A stretch of 64,000 nucleotides of DNA, from NCBI GenBank assembly GCA_963970005.1, contig CAXAMN010021224.1, positions 101,830 to 165,829 on the forward strand, given 5' to 3'. This DNA comes from Durusdinium trenchii. Taxonomy: Eukaryota; Sar; Dinophyceae; Suessiales; Symbiodiniaceae. The notes beneath the pieces were generated by a model that saw nothing but the letters and a program-made list of their open reading frames with translations, was not told the origin of the DNA and searched no databases. A program made the position numbers and the translations under genes. Below, piece by piece: positions 14,253 to 28,200 of the stretch (position 1 is its first letter; the number at the start of each line of letters is the position of its first letter).

Positions 14253-14887
14253 GTAGGGTTGATTTATTTCCGTGGTCACTGTGTACCTCTCTTCCGCTCC
14301 CGTCCTCCACGCGGTCAGCACGCGCGGCTGGCTTTGCCAGGAAATGCGCACACCCCGAGCCACCCCTTCGCTCGACTGGTGGCTGCCTTGGGGGTCTCCC
14401 CATCGGAGTCGATGTTGACATGATGGCAGTGGGTCAAACCCTCCTAGCAGCAAGAACGCTACTAGGTGGAGGCCATCGCAAGTAGGTTGGAGGCCATCGC
14501 TACTAACAAGACGCTATGAACATAATAGCTTTCAGACGCTATGCTCGGTGGTCCCCCACCAAACCCACTGCGTACCTGGCATTGACCCCTCTATTTGCAA
14601 GAGGACATGATTGCTGAAGCAAGGCCTTACGAGCTAGCCGGGCAGGGAGCGGTTGCGGTCGGAGAAATTCCAGCCATTTGCGGTTGATCTCAGGTGTTTC
14701 TTTTCTTCCGCTTCGGTAGGGTTTCTCCGCGAGTCGAGTCTTTGTTCTTTTGGAAGGGTGGATTTCATTTGCTCGCCGGTCTCACCCCCGCAGCCAAACC
14801 ACGGTCGACCCTCTTTGCTGGATCAGCCAGAAAGGATCCCGAATAATCCAGGGATCATTCAATGCCCAGATGGTGGAGGGTTCTTTT

Positions 14888-14990
14888 ACACTATGACTCA
14901 CTAACATGGAAGTGGAAAACTGCCTTTTGGAAGACTACTTTCCTTTACAAACAGGGGGTTTTCCACTTCCATGTTAGTGAGTCGGAGTGT
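14888..14990. repeat. Hairpin element, family B (MITE-like)
   Basis: Inverted arms ACTCACTAACATGGAAGTGG/complement of about 33 bp around a 37-base loop containing GTTTGTAAAGGA. Other copies at 10,655-10,755 and 28,083-28,166; partial copies near 1,365, 6,262 and 58,600. Confidence 0.85.
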
Positions 14991-16853
14991 AACATCTTTT
15001 CACCATCCTTAGAGAGATGAAGAGGTCAATTCCCTTCAAAGGTGTCGTGAAAGACGCTCAAAAAGCTGTGTGGGTGAGGAGAAAACTTGACCATTTCTGC
15101 GGACCAAGTGGTTTGGGTATCTTTCAGAATCCCCATGAGCTCAGGAGAAACTTCCATCGAAGCTTCTGCCGAGCTTCGTAAGGTGGTGTAGCTCTGTAGC
15201 TCCAGCCTCTCCGGTGTCTCCCTCACGGAGCCTCTCGGGCTTTTGGGGCCAGTCACTTCGACGTATCGCGCATCCACTTCTTCGACGTCGCAAGAAACCG
15301 CATTTTGCGATCCCTATATCGCGGACAGTCAAAGCGGCGAGCACAGCGGAGGCGGTGCCGTGCGATCCCTACAAAAAGGAGGTGAAGTCTGCACCCGATT
15401 TTCTCCCAGACTAGCACAACTGATCAGCATCTGTGCCAGTGTTATGGAGTGTCTATAGCTATGGGACCCGAAATCTTCCAGGGCTTGGGGGTTCTCAGCA
15501 AATCCCTATAGGTTCCAAGAGAGTTGGACCGTCCTTGTTCGTCCATTCCACCAGAATACTCCAGTCCGGTCTTAGGTCCTAGCTTCAGGTCTCCCAAAAA
15601 CCGGACCGGGAGTCGGGTGAAAGGAGTCGTCAAAGTCGGTCGATTCACGCGGTGCGTTGCAGTTGCCATGACGGGCTCAAGCGGGTGAAGACCCCCGCCC
15701 GAGCCCCCAAAAAAACCGCAGGCGCCCACGGACCGCCGTGATGACCGCCACAGCGGAGCGGATTTGGACGGTGCACGTGAAGGGTGAGTCCCAGAAATCT
15801 AGGAGATTCTGACAGCATCCAAAGGCTTCTAGAAAGAGGCGGCTTCTCAAGCAGAACGCTTCGAATGTCCAGTCTTTCGTTCCACCTCCATCGGTCTCTG
15901 GGAACGCCCATCGCGTCCCCAGACGGCAGACTCGCGGAATACATCGCGGGGTGAAAGCGAGGAAGGAGAGGAAGACCCAAGTTCGGATCGTCCCGGCCCC
16001 TTTTTGGGAGGAACCAGAAGCTACTAGTAGCTGGAAGCTGCTAGGTGGAGGCCATCGCTATTCGGTTGGAGGCCGCTACTAGGAGCAAGGACGCTACTAT
16101 CATATGGTCTTGATTCTTGGAGCCAAAGAATTGCTATTCGTCTTCTTCCTGTTTTTCTTCGGACCAACTGTTCCTTTCTTCTCACGGCCCTGCGGAGTTC
16201 ACACGGCCCTGCGGAGTTCACACGGCCGTGGTTGTTTATTGTTTTTTTGGCGCGGTCGTGGGCGCGATGACATGCAGGCGCCGAAGCCATGGAAGACAAT
16301 GCCACCCTCCTCGAGGTGGGCGGCAGGGTAGGTGTTGTGATTTTTTCTTGGGGAGGTGCTCTGTAGACATGCTAGCTACCAACCCACTGGAGAATTTCTT
16401 TTTGACCCTGCTCGTATGATAGGGCAAGATGTTTTTGGCCGGGTAGGATCTCCCATGGCATCTGGGTTCGGGAGACGCTCCGGCTCCATATCTTCAGAAG
16501 GGAACGACTCCCCCCCTGGGCCCCGAAACCCCGAAGCAACACAGCTAGCGAGTTGTTGGACCCCAAGCGAAGCTATACACAAACATACCAACAAATCAAT
16601 GCCATGTTCAGACCAGCACAAGCACCACTTGGGGATGGATCGTGTTCCACCTGGCAGATGGGTCGTTCATTTCCCAGGGGTGCTCCAGGTACTCCGTGTG
16701 TTCGTCGAACTGGTTCACCGGGTAGGTGAACCGGTCCGGTCAGGTGGCGACGTCCGTCAGTCCCTCCAGACGCGTAAGCGAAGTAAGCGAAGTACGTGGT
16801 TTTCACCAAAGCGATGTCATAGGATTTCTCTGGTTCAAGCACATGAACATGTC

Positions 16854-16888
16854 ATCATCAGCATCATCATCATCATCATCAGCATCAG

Positions 16889-16933
<45 letters not shown>

Positions 16934-17013
16934 AATCTAATATAATATAATATAATATAATATAATATAATACACTACAATATAATATAATATAATATAA
17001 TATAATATATATA
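16854..17013. repeat. (CAT)n followed by (TATAA)n microsatellite
   Basis: CATCATCAG units to about 16,935, then TATAA pentamers to 17,013. Ends 115 bp before exon a of the exchanger. Confidence 0.96.
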
Positions 17014-17127
17014 TGATTATATATGTATATCTCTATCTATCTAGTTATATACATATGATTCAATCCTATCTTTAATTTCCATAATATCATTGTTTGTGTG
17101 TGCTTGAACTGGTTCTCTCTTCCTCAG

Positions 17128-17208
17128 GAGGCTCGTATTTGCGAGCCCGGGGGGAGCGGTCAGTTGCTGCCCCTGGGTGGCGACTGGGAGATCGAGCTCA
17201 ATCCGAGA
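17128..17208 (+). CDS. NCX: NCX exon a: extracellular N-terminal segment
   Basis: Follows a pyrimidine-rich tract ending TCCTCAG and reads CEPGGSGQLLPLGGDWE, then IELNPR. This resembles the short Cys/Gly-rich, LLP-containing stretch just before TM1 in NCX proteins. The end is placed before GACACT (a GA donor) because that keeps phase 0 with exon b. Upstream exons encoding a signal peptide and the start codon were not found. Confidence 0.66.
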
Positions 17209-19076
17209 GACACTTGGCACCGGTGTTTGGAGGGGACCGCCGGTGGAACCACCCGGTGTTCCACCGGTTTGGTTGGGGCGAAACAAATGAGAGAGAACAG
17301 CAGGTCGTCTTGGTCTTGTTTTGAGACCTAAGAACACGCCGAAGTAAGCAGGCGTGTAAGCAGTTTTCAGAAGAGGTGCTGTTTTTGTGGGGATGCTTGA
17401 GTCATTGAGGTCTCCCGAATGTCTTGAGAATGTCTTGGAGACTTGGGCCATCCTGAGTCACCTGTACCAGGTCCTACACATGCACCTATATGTTGTCCAA
17501 CTCGATGATCCCCATACGAATGGTCTTGGTTTCTAAGGATCAGCATGCTGGGTGGCAGGGGATGCCAATATTCTCCAGGGGCAGATGAGCTCTTCTCTGT
17601 CAACAAGTGTCAGCCATACGAGCAGGGCGAACTCCATTTCTATCACAAGGGTCTACCGCCCGCCTTGCAAGGGGGGCCTCGGTTTTTTTGTCACGAAAGC
17701 TAGCTGTAGCTAGCTGGAGTCTGTCTTGCTTTAGCAAGGAGGGTGGGAGCCCAGGACCTGAGTGCTATTACCTGATATATCAGGACTACACCCCCCCCCC
17801 CTCGCGGGGTTCAACTCCACCCTTCTCCTCCTCGGTACCTGCTGCTGCTGCTGCTTGGTCGCTGCTGCTGCTGGCATCTCATCCTCTCATCTGCACCTGG
17901 CTCTTGGCTGCTTGCTGGTAGCTGCTGTTTGCTGCTTGCATGCTTGGTGCTGCTGGATGCTCTTGGCTGCTTGCTGGTTGCTGCTGCTTGCTGCTTGCAT
18001 GCTTGCTGCTGCTGGGTGCTGGCTGCCTGCTGCTTGTTGTCTGCTCCGTTTTGCTGCTGTTGCTGTTTGGGGTTGTTGGCTGCTGTCGGTGCTGAAGAAA
18101 GCCTATTCGTTAGAATTGAGAGTAGTTGCATTCCCTCTGAGTCGTGAAGCGATGCTAATTTCATTATATCCTTAAGAAGCTTGTACAGGCATGTACCCAC
18201 CCCACAACCCCCAAGAGTACAAATCAGAATGCACTATCCGCTATCCATGCAGATCAAAAGATGATACTTACTACACACATGAATGACAGAACCCAGTACG
18301 ATGTTTGAACGGGCTGTTTGCTTCACTCATGGTAGTCCGCGTTCCATGTTCGAGCGACAGGGAGCATGCACAAGCGTTGCCACGGAGTCTGAGGTCGCTG
18401 ACACATGTTCGCATGCAACCCCTAGATGTCAATCATGCACACCGCTGCTGGCTGCAGCGTCAGCATTTATTTGTGGAAAAAACAGATATATCAGATATAT
18501 CTGTCTTTCCACGTCGCCCTTCTACAATGACTCAGGCAGCACCTATATGTGTTGTTGTTCGAGACCAATCTTGGGGCACGAAAGACTCTAAGGAAAGCTC
18601 ACTCTTTCCCTGCTGCTGCTGCTTGGTAGCTGGTGGTGCTGCTTGGTAGCTGCTGCTGCTGCTGCTGCTTGGTAGCTGCTGCTGCTGCTTGGTAGCTGCT
18701 GCTGCTGCTGCTGCTTGGTGGCTGCTGCTGATGCTGCTGCTGCTTGGTAGCTGCTGCTTAGTAGCTGCTGCTGCTGCTGCTGCCGCTGCTGCTGCTGCTG
18801 CTGCTTGGTAGCTGCTGCTGATGCTGCTGCTGCTGCTTGGTGGCTGATGCTGCTGCTGCTGCTTGGTAGCTGCTGCTGCTGCTGCTTGGTGGCTGCTGCT
18901 GCTGCTGCTGCTCTTGGTAGCTGCTGCTGATGCTGCTGCTGCTTGGTAGCTGCTGCTGCTGCTGCTACTGCTGCTGCTGCTTCTCTGCTACTGCTGCTGC
19001 TGCTGCTTGCTTGGTAGCTGATGCTGCTGTTGCTTGGTAGCTGCTGCTGCTGCTGCTGCTTGGTAGCTGCTCCTGC

Positions 19077-19112
<36 letters not shown>

Positions 19113-19206
19113 GGTAGCTGCTGTTGATGCTGCTGCTGCTTGGTAGCTGCTGCTGCTGCTGCTGCTGCTGCTTGGTAGCTGCTGCCGATGCTGCTGCTGC
19201 TTGGTA

Positions 19207-19243
<37 letters not shown>

Positions 19244-22200
19244 GGTAGCTGATGCTGCTGGTGCTTGGTAGCTGCTGCTGCTGCTTGGTAGCTGCTGCTG
19301 CTTGGTAGCTGCTGCCGCTGTTGCTTGGTAGCTGTTGCTGCTGCTGCTGCTGCTTGGTAGCTGCTGCTGCTGCTGCTGCTGCTGCTTGGTAGCTGCTGCT
19401 GCTGCTGCTTGGTAGCTGCTGCTGGTGCTGCTGCTTGCTAGCTACTCCTGCTGCTGCTTCTGCTGCTGCTTGGTAGCTTCTGCTTGCTGCCGCTGCCGCT
19501 GCTGGTTACAGTTATTGTTGTTGTGGCTGTTGCTGCTGCGGTTGCTGGGGTGCTTGTGTGTTGCCATGTGTTGGCTGTGTTGGGGTCGTATTGGGGGGGG
19601 CGCTGTTGGCACTCTCCTTTTCCCTTGGCCATGGCATGTTGGGATTCCCGGCCAGGCTTTTGCTGCCTAAAGAGCCCCAGCGTTGTTTCTTTGCCTAGCT
19701 TTCGCCACCCCTCTGGGCCACAAGTTAAACTAGATGGTTTTTTGTTGTTCCGGGATGTGTGCATGTGTTTTTGACGTGGCACGTGTTTTCGGTGTGGCGG
19801 CCGAACGCGCGATGGTGTGAGGTGCGGATGGTGCTCTACTTCATGGGATTAATATATAGCTTCATGGGCGTCAGTATAGTGCCTTGGGCAGTCGAAGTGC
19901 AGGGCAAAGACGTTACATGGCAACTTTTCGAAACGGTCATGGTGGTTTTGGCGATGGACAGGAACGGTGAATCGCTTGCGATTTTCAGCGGATTCTTGAT
20001 GCCACCTCCAATAGCAGATGCCTCACATAGTGGGTTTCCATGGTATTCCAAGGAGAATTGCTTGAACCGATGAACGGAAGTTTTCTATTTTTCCCCCCAG
20101 CAACCATCAGATTCTACTGGAAGACATCCCCTTTCCCTGAAGATGTTTACAGTGGATGGGGCAAGTATCTCAAGTTTTGCAAAAGATATTCTGCCCTCAC
20201 TTGCCAGCTGCTTTTCTGTCAGCAGGTCCATTTGGGCCACAGCACATTTCCTGACCCTAATTAAGCTTGTGTTTGTGAAGAGTTATATCTTCAGCAAGAG
20301 TCGGAGTCGGACGGAGGGCATGTGCCCCAAATCCCCAAAACCATTCGAATCAAGATTTCGATGGACCATTCAGACCGAATGGATGGACCCATTTCTGGAT
20401 GATTCTTTGGGCTTGGATTGAGTGTGGACCATCCATTAGTGCTTCAGGTCACCTGCGGGCGCTCCCCTCACGGAACGAGCTCCTTCCTCACGAGCTCTGA
20501 CCACCGGTGCCAACGTCTCTTCGTTCGGTTTCCCCGCACGAAAGACCACCCATGGATGTTCAGCAGGGTCACCTAGGCACTTCGAAATCAAATCCAATGA
20601 TTTGACCCCCCCAGGGCGTGCGCGTTTGGGCGGTAGAACACACCCTCCCTCCTCTTTTGTTCGCAGCGGCTTGCAGCGACCGGCTCGCGAGGTGGCTGAT
20701 TTGTTCATGTCAGCCATCGAGCGTGTCACCAGCGTGCAGCGCTGCGTGCAGATCGGGACCTCAAAGAGGTGAGCCGAAAGAAGAGGGGAAGTGGTTTCGG
20801 GATCATCGAGCCGGTACGGGATCGGGACGGGTGCTTTTGCGTGGACGGGGCGTGGACGGGGCGTCCGGTGATACAAAGAAGTTGGGGGGTTCAGGCCAGT
20901 TGAAACATGTTTAAACTGCTATCTACAGATGTGGCATTTTCAGCTGCTGAGTTGCAAAACGCAGAGAATACGGCAGAGAAGGTCGAACTTCTGCCTCTGG
21001 TGAACCGATTCACTGGGCCAGGATCGATTCCTCGGGGACACGTTGGGGTGGCCGGCGAGTGGCACATGGGGATGGAGTGGTTCGTCGCCCCCCCCGCCCT
21101 GGTCGATTCCAATGGACCACTGAAAAGCACTGGATTGAGGAACATGGTCGAAACCACGGATGAATTGTCAGGGTCCCTGTAAGTCAAACATGTATTTCTA
21201 CCAGTCCAAGGACCATGTAAAACCTGCTACTCGTCGAGTGCCTGCTTTTGCATGTTCTCAGACCCAGTGAGAGGGCTGAGTTGCGCTGTCGACCTGTATG
21301 GAAATTGGGGCGTCGACCTAGAAACAAACCGACCTTCACAAGGTCCGCTTTGAGAGGCGTTGCACTTCACTTGGACTTCACACCTGTATGTTTGGAACTG
21401 AAGAGTGATATTACCAGAGCCCCTAAGGCCTCTAACGGTGGTCAAAGGACACCCCAAGAAAAACCTCTAAGGGGCCTCTCATTCGACACCCCCCCTACGG
21501 GCCCCTGGAAAAAGAGTCTATATTATAGTTAGTGTTTCGCTCTAGTCCTTTGGGTCATCACGTCCTTTCTGTTGACGACGGGTGTGAGCGGAAGTTCCCG
21601 AGCCGAGCACGTGCGGACCTTCATCCCATGGGGCCGTCCGGATTTGGGGACCCCCAGATGGGGCGAAAAGAATGCCCATGCAACAAGAATGCCCATCGCA
21701 TGGCCGTGGACATGCGTCGCGGTTCGCGTCACGTCACGGCCGGCCACAGGTTTCGCACAGCACCAGTGCCGCGGCTAGAAATGCGGCTGGAGAATGGGTG
21801 GTGGAGAAGTTGTTGTGTGAGTCCTCTTGGACGAGAGCAGAGGGTTGGGAAAGGCCCTAGGTTTCAATGGGGTGACCTGGTTTCAGTCGGTGCTGGACAA
21901 AAACTGATATACGAGTAACTCTAGCTCTAGATCTCCCAAAGATGGGGTCTTTCAAGGTCCGGAACACGGTCCACCGATGTTTAAGGCCGTCCGGTCTGCT
22001 TCGGCCGCAGTTCGGCCGCTGATCGTGGGCAGGGACTCTTCACGGTCTTCATGGTCTTCATGTCTAGAGGCCCCGAACTTTCGCCCCGCGCGGAGTATAA
22101 TAGACAGGTCGATGTCCGAACTGAAACCCCAAGGGGGGTCAGGATTCGCAGACGCTCCCGTGAAAATAGCCCTTTTCCTGGTCCCTCAAAACCGGATTGG

Positions 22201-25200
22201 TGAGAAACCCCAGACCCTCCGGATTCGGGTCCAGGGTCGCATTTGGGCACCCACTTATTCTAAAGAATCCGGACCCGAAGCATTTGGAACGTGTCTTTTT
22301 CTTCGGGACCCCTTGCTATGGAGGTCGGCTCCGCTTGTAACATCCCAAGCAGTGTCTAGGCGTTTGTTCTTTTGTTTTGTAAGTTATGGATTTGTTCAAC
22401 CGAAAGGAAGCATCATTTACCAGGACCAACCTGTCTGGGTGTCTTGGCTCGACCACCCAGCTCACTACTATCCGGCTGTTCAGACAGGACACCCAGACAG
22501 GATGGTCCAGGTGTGTCGATCCAGGTGGCTAATATTCAGTTCAGACAGCCGGAAGTGTGCCGTACTGGTCCAAAGACCCAGTAAATCCAACTTCATTGAG
22601 TGTTTTAAGTATGACCAACTCCAGGAGAAATGAGATCTTTCAGCTGCAGGGGTGTTTCTTCCACATCTCGAATCTAGTGTTTTTTCCAGCTTTCGCCCAT
22701 TAATGAGCCCATCTTATTGCTTATTGCGGTGCCGATCGCTAAGAGTCTGCTAAGGCGCAACGATTGTTACTAAGAAGCTTCAAAGACCTAAAAAAGCATC
22801 TTGTTATGGCCTCCACCCTGGTAGCGATGGCCTCCAACCTAGTAGCTTCTTGTTACTAGCAGCGATCAAAGATCATAGGAAGAATCGTTATATACTAGAA
22901 AGGTTTTGCATGTCATGTCCCGGGATCGCGGTCGCTGTTGTGAATTCCGTGGTATGAATCAACATACTTGGCCTCTCATGAATCAATGGCCGGTGCTCGG
23001 AAGGGGAGAACACCCTAGATTGGGTCAGCTAGGGGATCCCAAATAGTCCTTGCAAGGCTGGAGAACTAGTTTCAACGACAGCTCACTTGGCTGTGATCAG
23101 ACTCTGGGGCAAGAAGCTGATCCCACAGTGGACAGAGCACAAGTGTTTTGGTGACAACTTGCTGTGTCGCCCATTAGTAAGCAGGTGACTGATTCTGGTT
23201 GCTGAAGGTAGTTTTTTTTTTTCATTTTGCTTCTAGCAACAAGGTATACAGCCAACCAACAGAACTTGAATGAACCAGCAGCCACATGAGGACCAGCCTG
23301 TGGTTCTCGTCCTGCCCTCAGATGTCCGGACCTTCCTGGCCACGACCGACTTCTGAGGTTTGGAATGAGACAGTGGCAACCTTGACTTTGATGGCGCTTG
23401 GGTCGCTGGGGTGCGGAAACAGGGGACGAGGGCACGGAACGGGCAGCGCGTCGCAGGGTGGGCCAAGAAGCGCCGTTTCTGCGCGTCGTCGCGTGGTTCG
23501 AGTGTCGGGTGCACGTGGTTTCGCCCTCCTTGGACCCCCCCCCAGAAGTTTGGGGTTCAACCCCAAAGAGGAGTCCCAACAACCAATCCAGGTCACCCTT
23601 GAAAGGTCACTGCTTCGACCCTCCAAAACGGATCCCCAAACATCGGGAGGATCCGGTACGAACGTTGCTTGAGACGACCCGTTTCCTGTCCAACCGGGGC
23701 ACCGTGTCGCAGGGGTCGAAAGGGCCCCCTCACCGAGACGACCGAGACGATGCACCGCACAGCGACCTTCGGAGTTCAGGTGGAGTTCAGGGGGAATGAG
23801 GCCAGGAGCATGGCAGATGTAGGGGGTCGAAGTCCGAGGTGTGTGAAATGGTGATAGTATACCAGCACCCGACTGGACTCAGGTCTCCGAAATGGAGGGT
23901 TGGGAAAGGCCCAAAAAGAGTTTTCAATTGGTGACCTGTTGGAGGTGCTGGTATATAATATCATATATATACAGACTTATACAGATATACAATTATACAC
24001 ACACTTCTGAATCGGCTTAGCTGCTATACATGGGCCCTTACCAAGTGAACTTTCAGGGGAACGAACATTTTTTGAGGATATCACGAGCACCTTTTGGAGC
24101 ATGGTGCCCGGCAGGGCCTGAAAATAGCAGACTCCTGATCCAAGGTCGATGATTCTTCCGGCTGATTCCATACACCTGGACGTCTTCCTTGGTTTTTGGT
24201 AAGTGCACTTGGGACCCTTGCCACCAGTTTGCGCCAGTTCCCTTGTCGCTCTTGTTCCGCTCTTTTTCTTCACCGATCGGTCCATCTGTCCCTGGGCCCT
24301 CCTAGGTCCTCAGCGCCGGAGATCATGCTTTCCCTCAACGACATCGTCAAGCGGACCTTCGTGCAGGGAAAGTTGGGAGCTTCCACCATTGCCACCTGGG
24401 CAGCAGGCGACCGCAAGGTCGTGCATGCGACCGCTCGGGTGGTGGTGGTGGTGGTGGTGGTGGTGGTCGAGCGCAAGGTCCCGGTTCGGGGTCGCAAGGG
24501 TGGGGCGGTCGACATCTCTGGTTGAAAAAGGCCTCCCCAAAGTGTCTTGATGGCACCAGATGCATTGCTTTCAGTTCCACGTTCCACTGTCTAGTGTTTT
24601 GCCCTATAGGGATCCACATGCCACATACCTTCTCAGAAGGTGTTTGGACCTCCAAGCATTCTCAACAATGTCTCCACTTGCCCTCTCAGAGGACCAATCC
24701 CTTTTTGCTTCCAGATAGCTTTCGGACCCCCCAGCATCCTCAAGGTTTGCAGGGCGCTCCTGCCCCGTAGAGGGGCCGGATTGACCTTGAGGTGGGGTCT
24801 GCAGCCTTCAATCTTTTCGTCATTGTGGCGGTGTGTATCAACACGATCCCCGCAGGCACGGGACAGACGACGCGTCAGCACGTGGAACAGCTGAGTTGAC
24901 GCGACACATGTGAGCTGAGTGGACGATACGCACGCTGAGTTCTCGCAGTCGAACCACTGGGGAGAAGTCGGCGTTGGTCGTGCAGCTCAGGAACATGATG
25001 GGGTGTAGAACTCTAGCAGACAGAGGCTGAGGGTTGACAGCCGTACTAATCATTTGCAGTTCTGTTTTGTAGTTTTACTTTGATGGTTGAATTCATTATA
25101 TAAAACATTTCTATATTGCCTCCCGACAAGGAGCCCCGATTAAAGTGTTGTTCACATGATAACTTTTTGGAGTCCTAGTGGTCCTAATGGGGACGGAAGT

Positions 25201-28200
25201 GAGAGAAACCGGCAAACAAGAGGACTTTGGGGTTCCCGTATATTTTGTGACAGCGCTTGGAATAAGGGCCATCTCTTGCTGGAAACTTCTCGACTTTTCA
25301 CGTCTTTGCAGTGGATTTGGATCCTCTCACGACACACCGGTCGCTGCCAACAAACTCGGTCCGAACTCACTGTGCCCACACCTGCACATCAGTCCCCCAC
25401 CAGTTCAAGTGTTTGAACATCGGTTGCGTGGTTCGTAAGCCGCCTGTTGCAGCCCGGCAGCTCATGCGCGAACGCGGGACCATGCGGAAGCCTCCCTGTA
25501 ACGGACGACTCGATGGACGACGTCTCGTCCACCTCACCGGCCACCGGACCGACGTGTTCGGGCCGATTGGTCCACTTCTGCGTCGGTGGCGCCGGCGCTA
25601 AGCCTTCCGGCAGCCTTGGATGTACAACTCGAGACGCTTGGAGGAATGACTTGCAGCTTTTCGGCCCCCACTGCGAGCACGAACCGAAGATGTGAGGAGC
25701 AGGTTGCAAGAGCCCCGAAAGCAGCTGCTAAGCCTTCCGGCAACTGGAGAACCATCTCTGCTTCAACGTTGAAAGACAGCATACACCTTGGCCTACCCTA
25801 CCTCCAATAGGAACAAGATGGAACACGAAAAACTGAGTACCTAGGCCTACTAGTTATGCCTCATTGATGCTTTCTCTTGACGCAGATTGGGACACGGCGC
25901 AAAAACAAGCAGAAACCAGCAGCAAATCAATCCAGAGTACTCCCACCACAAAGCTCTTTTCGACCTCCGGCGATTCACATGGCGATTTTGACCTCTGACG
26001 TCCCGTCCGGCTTCCTGCCCGCGGCGCCGGATGCTGCAGACGTGGCGCGGTTCCGCACGGAGGCGCGGTTCCGCACGATGAAGACGTGAGGGCGACGAAG
26101 TCTCTTCGTCTTAGGGCTCCACCAGTCGTAGCTCCGAAACGAAGGTACAACTTGACTGGACCCTGAAAAAATCAACTCCCCAGTCTCACCGTCGAAACGA
26201 AGGTACGACTGGAGACCTAGAGTTGATGTCTGGAGCCATAGCCCTGGAGTAAGGATTGCCCATGATTCACCTATACCTTGAAGTCGTTTGTCTCATCTCG
26301 AAAGCACCCGAATTCATGTAGTCAAATATTCCTATACATAAATTGTCTGGTGACCAGAAATCATCGAATGAAGTGGTGGTCTTTTGACCAGGTCATCCCA
26401 GCTCGAGTGTTGACCATGTCCTTCATCTTCCCTTCAGCAGGTCGAAGAGCTGGAGTCCTCGATTGACGGCAGCACTGCTGCGCTCGCGTTGGCGCTTTCG
26501 AACTTCGCCGCTGCTTTGGGCCGCTCGGATGCTGCGGGTGGCGGGTTGGGCGGTGCGGGTCTTTTTGCGAAGAGAAGTGTAACACGAGTGTTTCATCGAC
26601 TGTAGATCGCGAAGGGTGGCTTTTTGAATAGAAGGTGAGGGCTTTTTCAGGGGAGCACCTGGAAGATATGTGGCAAGAGATCGGTAAAGGGGAAGGTGAA
26701 TTGCAGACATTGCAGAAGATTCCAGTACTTTGATCCTCAGTTTCCACATGTTTATATACTGTACATGTTTCTATACATAGATGTTGATGTTCACATACCT
26801 TCTTGTTCGCGCATGCTGGCTACCATCGATGGAGAATTGGCCCTTGGGGGAAGCCGAATGTGTTGACCCTCTTGGTGGGTGTCCAGGTGTTGCTTTTTGA
26901 GGTCTCTTCGTGCCGGTGGAACCATGGGTGACCTGTCAGTACTTGTCAGGGACCTGTCTCCACACCCATAAGAACACTCGGCCGAACTTGGGATCACACC
27001 GAACTTGGTTAAAGTTTCACGCTCCAGAATTAAGCAAGCATGAGAGGTTATAGTTGATGCGAAGCGGCTTCATTGTACAAGGATGTACAAGGTGAAAAAG
27101 CCCCAGAACTGGGGGGTCATCAACCCATGAAGCTTGGTCCAACGGACTTCCAGAGCCTCTGTGCACCAGTGTGTCACCTCCCACACCTGGACACGGACCA
27201 GATCTCGACCGAGGTGCCTCGGGGGAGGAGGATGAAGCCTTAGAGGCCACGGGCCGAACTCCGTCGTGAAGGCAGTAGATGGCAGGTCGGTCAACCACAT
27301 GGTGGAGTCCTGGTGGTGCAATGGGAAAGAAGCATCTGTTCTCCGTCATGCCACGTGGTTGGCTACAGGTGAAATGAACATGTTTGGTTTAGCCTTGCAT
27401 CATACGATGGAACATCAATTCATAAGCCGGGCCTGTTGCTTTGGGGTCGCAGTTCTGGGCATTTTTGCAGATTTGACCACAGGAGCCTGGCAGATTTTCA
27501 CTTCGCAGCCCTGGAAGTTTGTGTTTCTTTCTTTTTCTGAAAGCCGGAGGCCTATTTCAGGGCGAAGCAAGCACACGAGGCGGCCGGCAGCACTTCCACC
27601 CCTTCCTATGCCGATGCTCGGAACGGGGTTGGACTGGGCGGACCTGGAGCGAGGGTGATGGGACCTTCATGAACCTGGTTGGACCGAATCACCTGCTCGC
27701 TTCAGATCCAACCTACTTATACCGCATTACATCCCATTACTCTATGACTCCAAATCCAAACTCGGAGCTCAGACTTCCACCTGGGGACCCTCCAGACCAG
27801 ACGGGCCCGAGCTGGTTGGAGCCTCTCCGAACGGACGCTCCGCGCCGGCGGAGTCCCGAGGATGTGGCGTTGAATGTGGGGGACCACCTCAACGAGCAGG
27901 GCCAACCAGCAGAGGCGCAGGCGCCTGCTGGTTCCCCGCGTGCGCGTGTTGACCGTGGGACAAGCCGCGGGACGTGTTGAACCTTTGGAGGCGTGGTTTC
28001 GCTGCAGGGTGGATGACAGGTGTGACGCTACGCTTCCGGCGGTGCTTCACTGGGCTTTGGGTCAGTGAGCATACGCTAAAATTCACTGACATGAAAGGGA
28101 AGCCTATATTTGTAGAGGAAAAGAGTTTTCCCTAAGGCCATTTTCCATGATAGTGAGTCGGAGGGTAGATAGCTTTGGCACATTTTTTTCGCCAGGAGCT

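Larger units (their letters stand above)
1..17127. other. Region upstream of the exchanger: no identifiable gene
   Basis: No reading frame here matches a family I recognise. The longest uninterrupted frames (minus 9,025-9,924 and minus 10,035-10,619) are Arg/Ser/Pro-rich and look like chance frames in G+C-rich DNA. What can be supported is repeats: the TAC array (4.7-5.2 kb), microsatellites at 14.05 and 16.85-17.01 kb, and dispersed hairpin elements listed below. First exon(s) of the exchanger may lie here undetected. Confidence 0.6.

Noticed and set aside
15141..15414. Overlapping frames around 15.2-15.4 kb (Arg-rich)
   Set aside because: Open in several frames on both strands, no motif, no splice support.
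24196..24587. Poly-Val / poly-His frames around 24.45 kb
   Set aside because: Created by the GTG microsatellite following exon e; only 24,306-24,390 is exchanger sequence.
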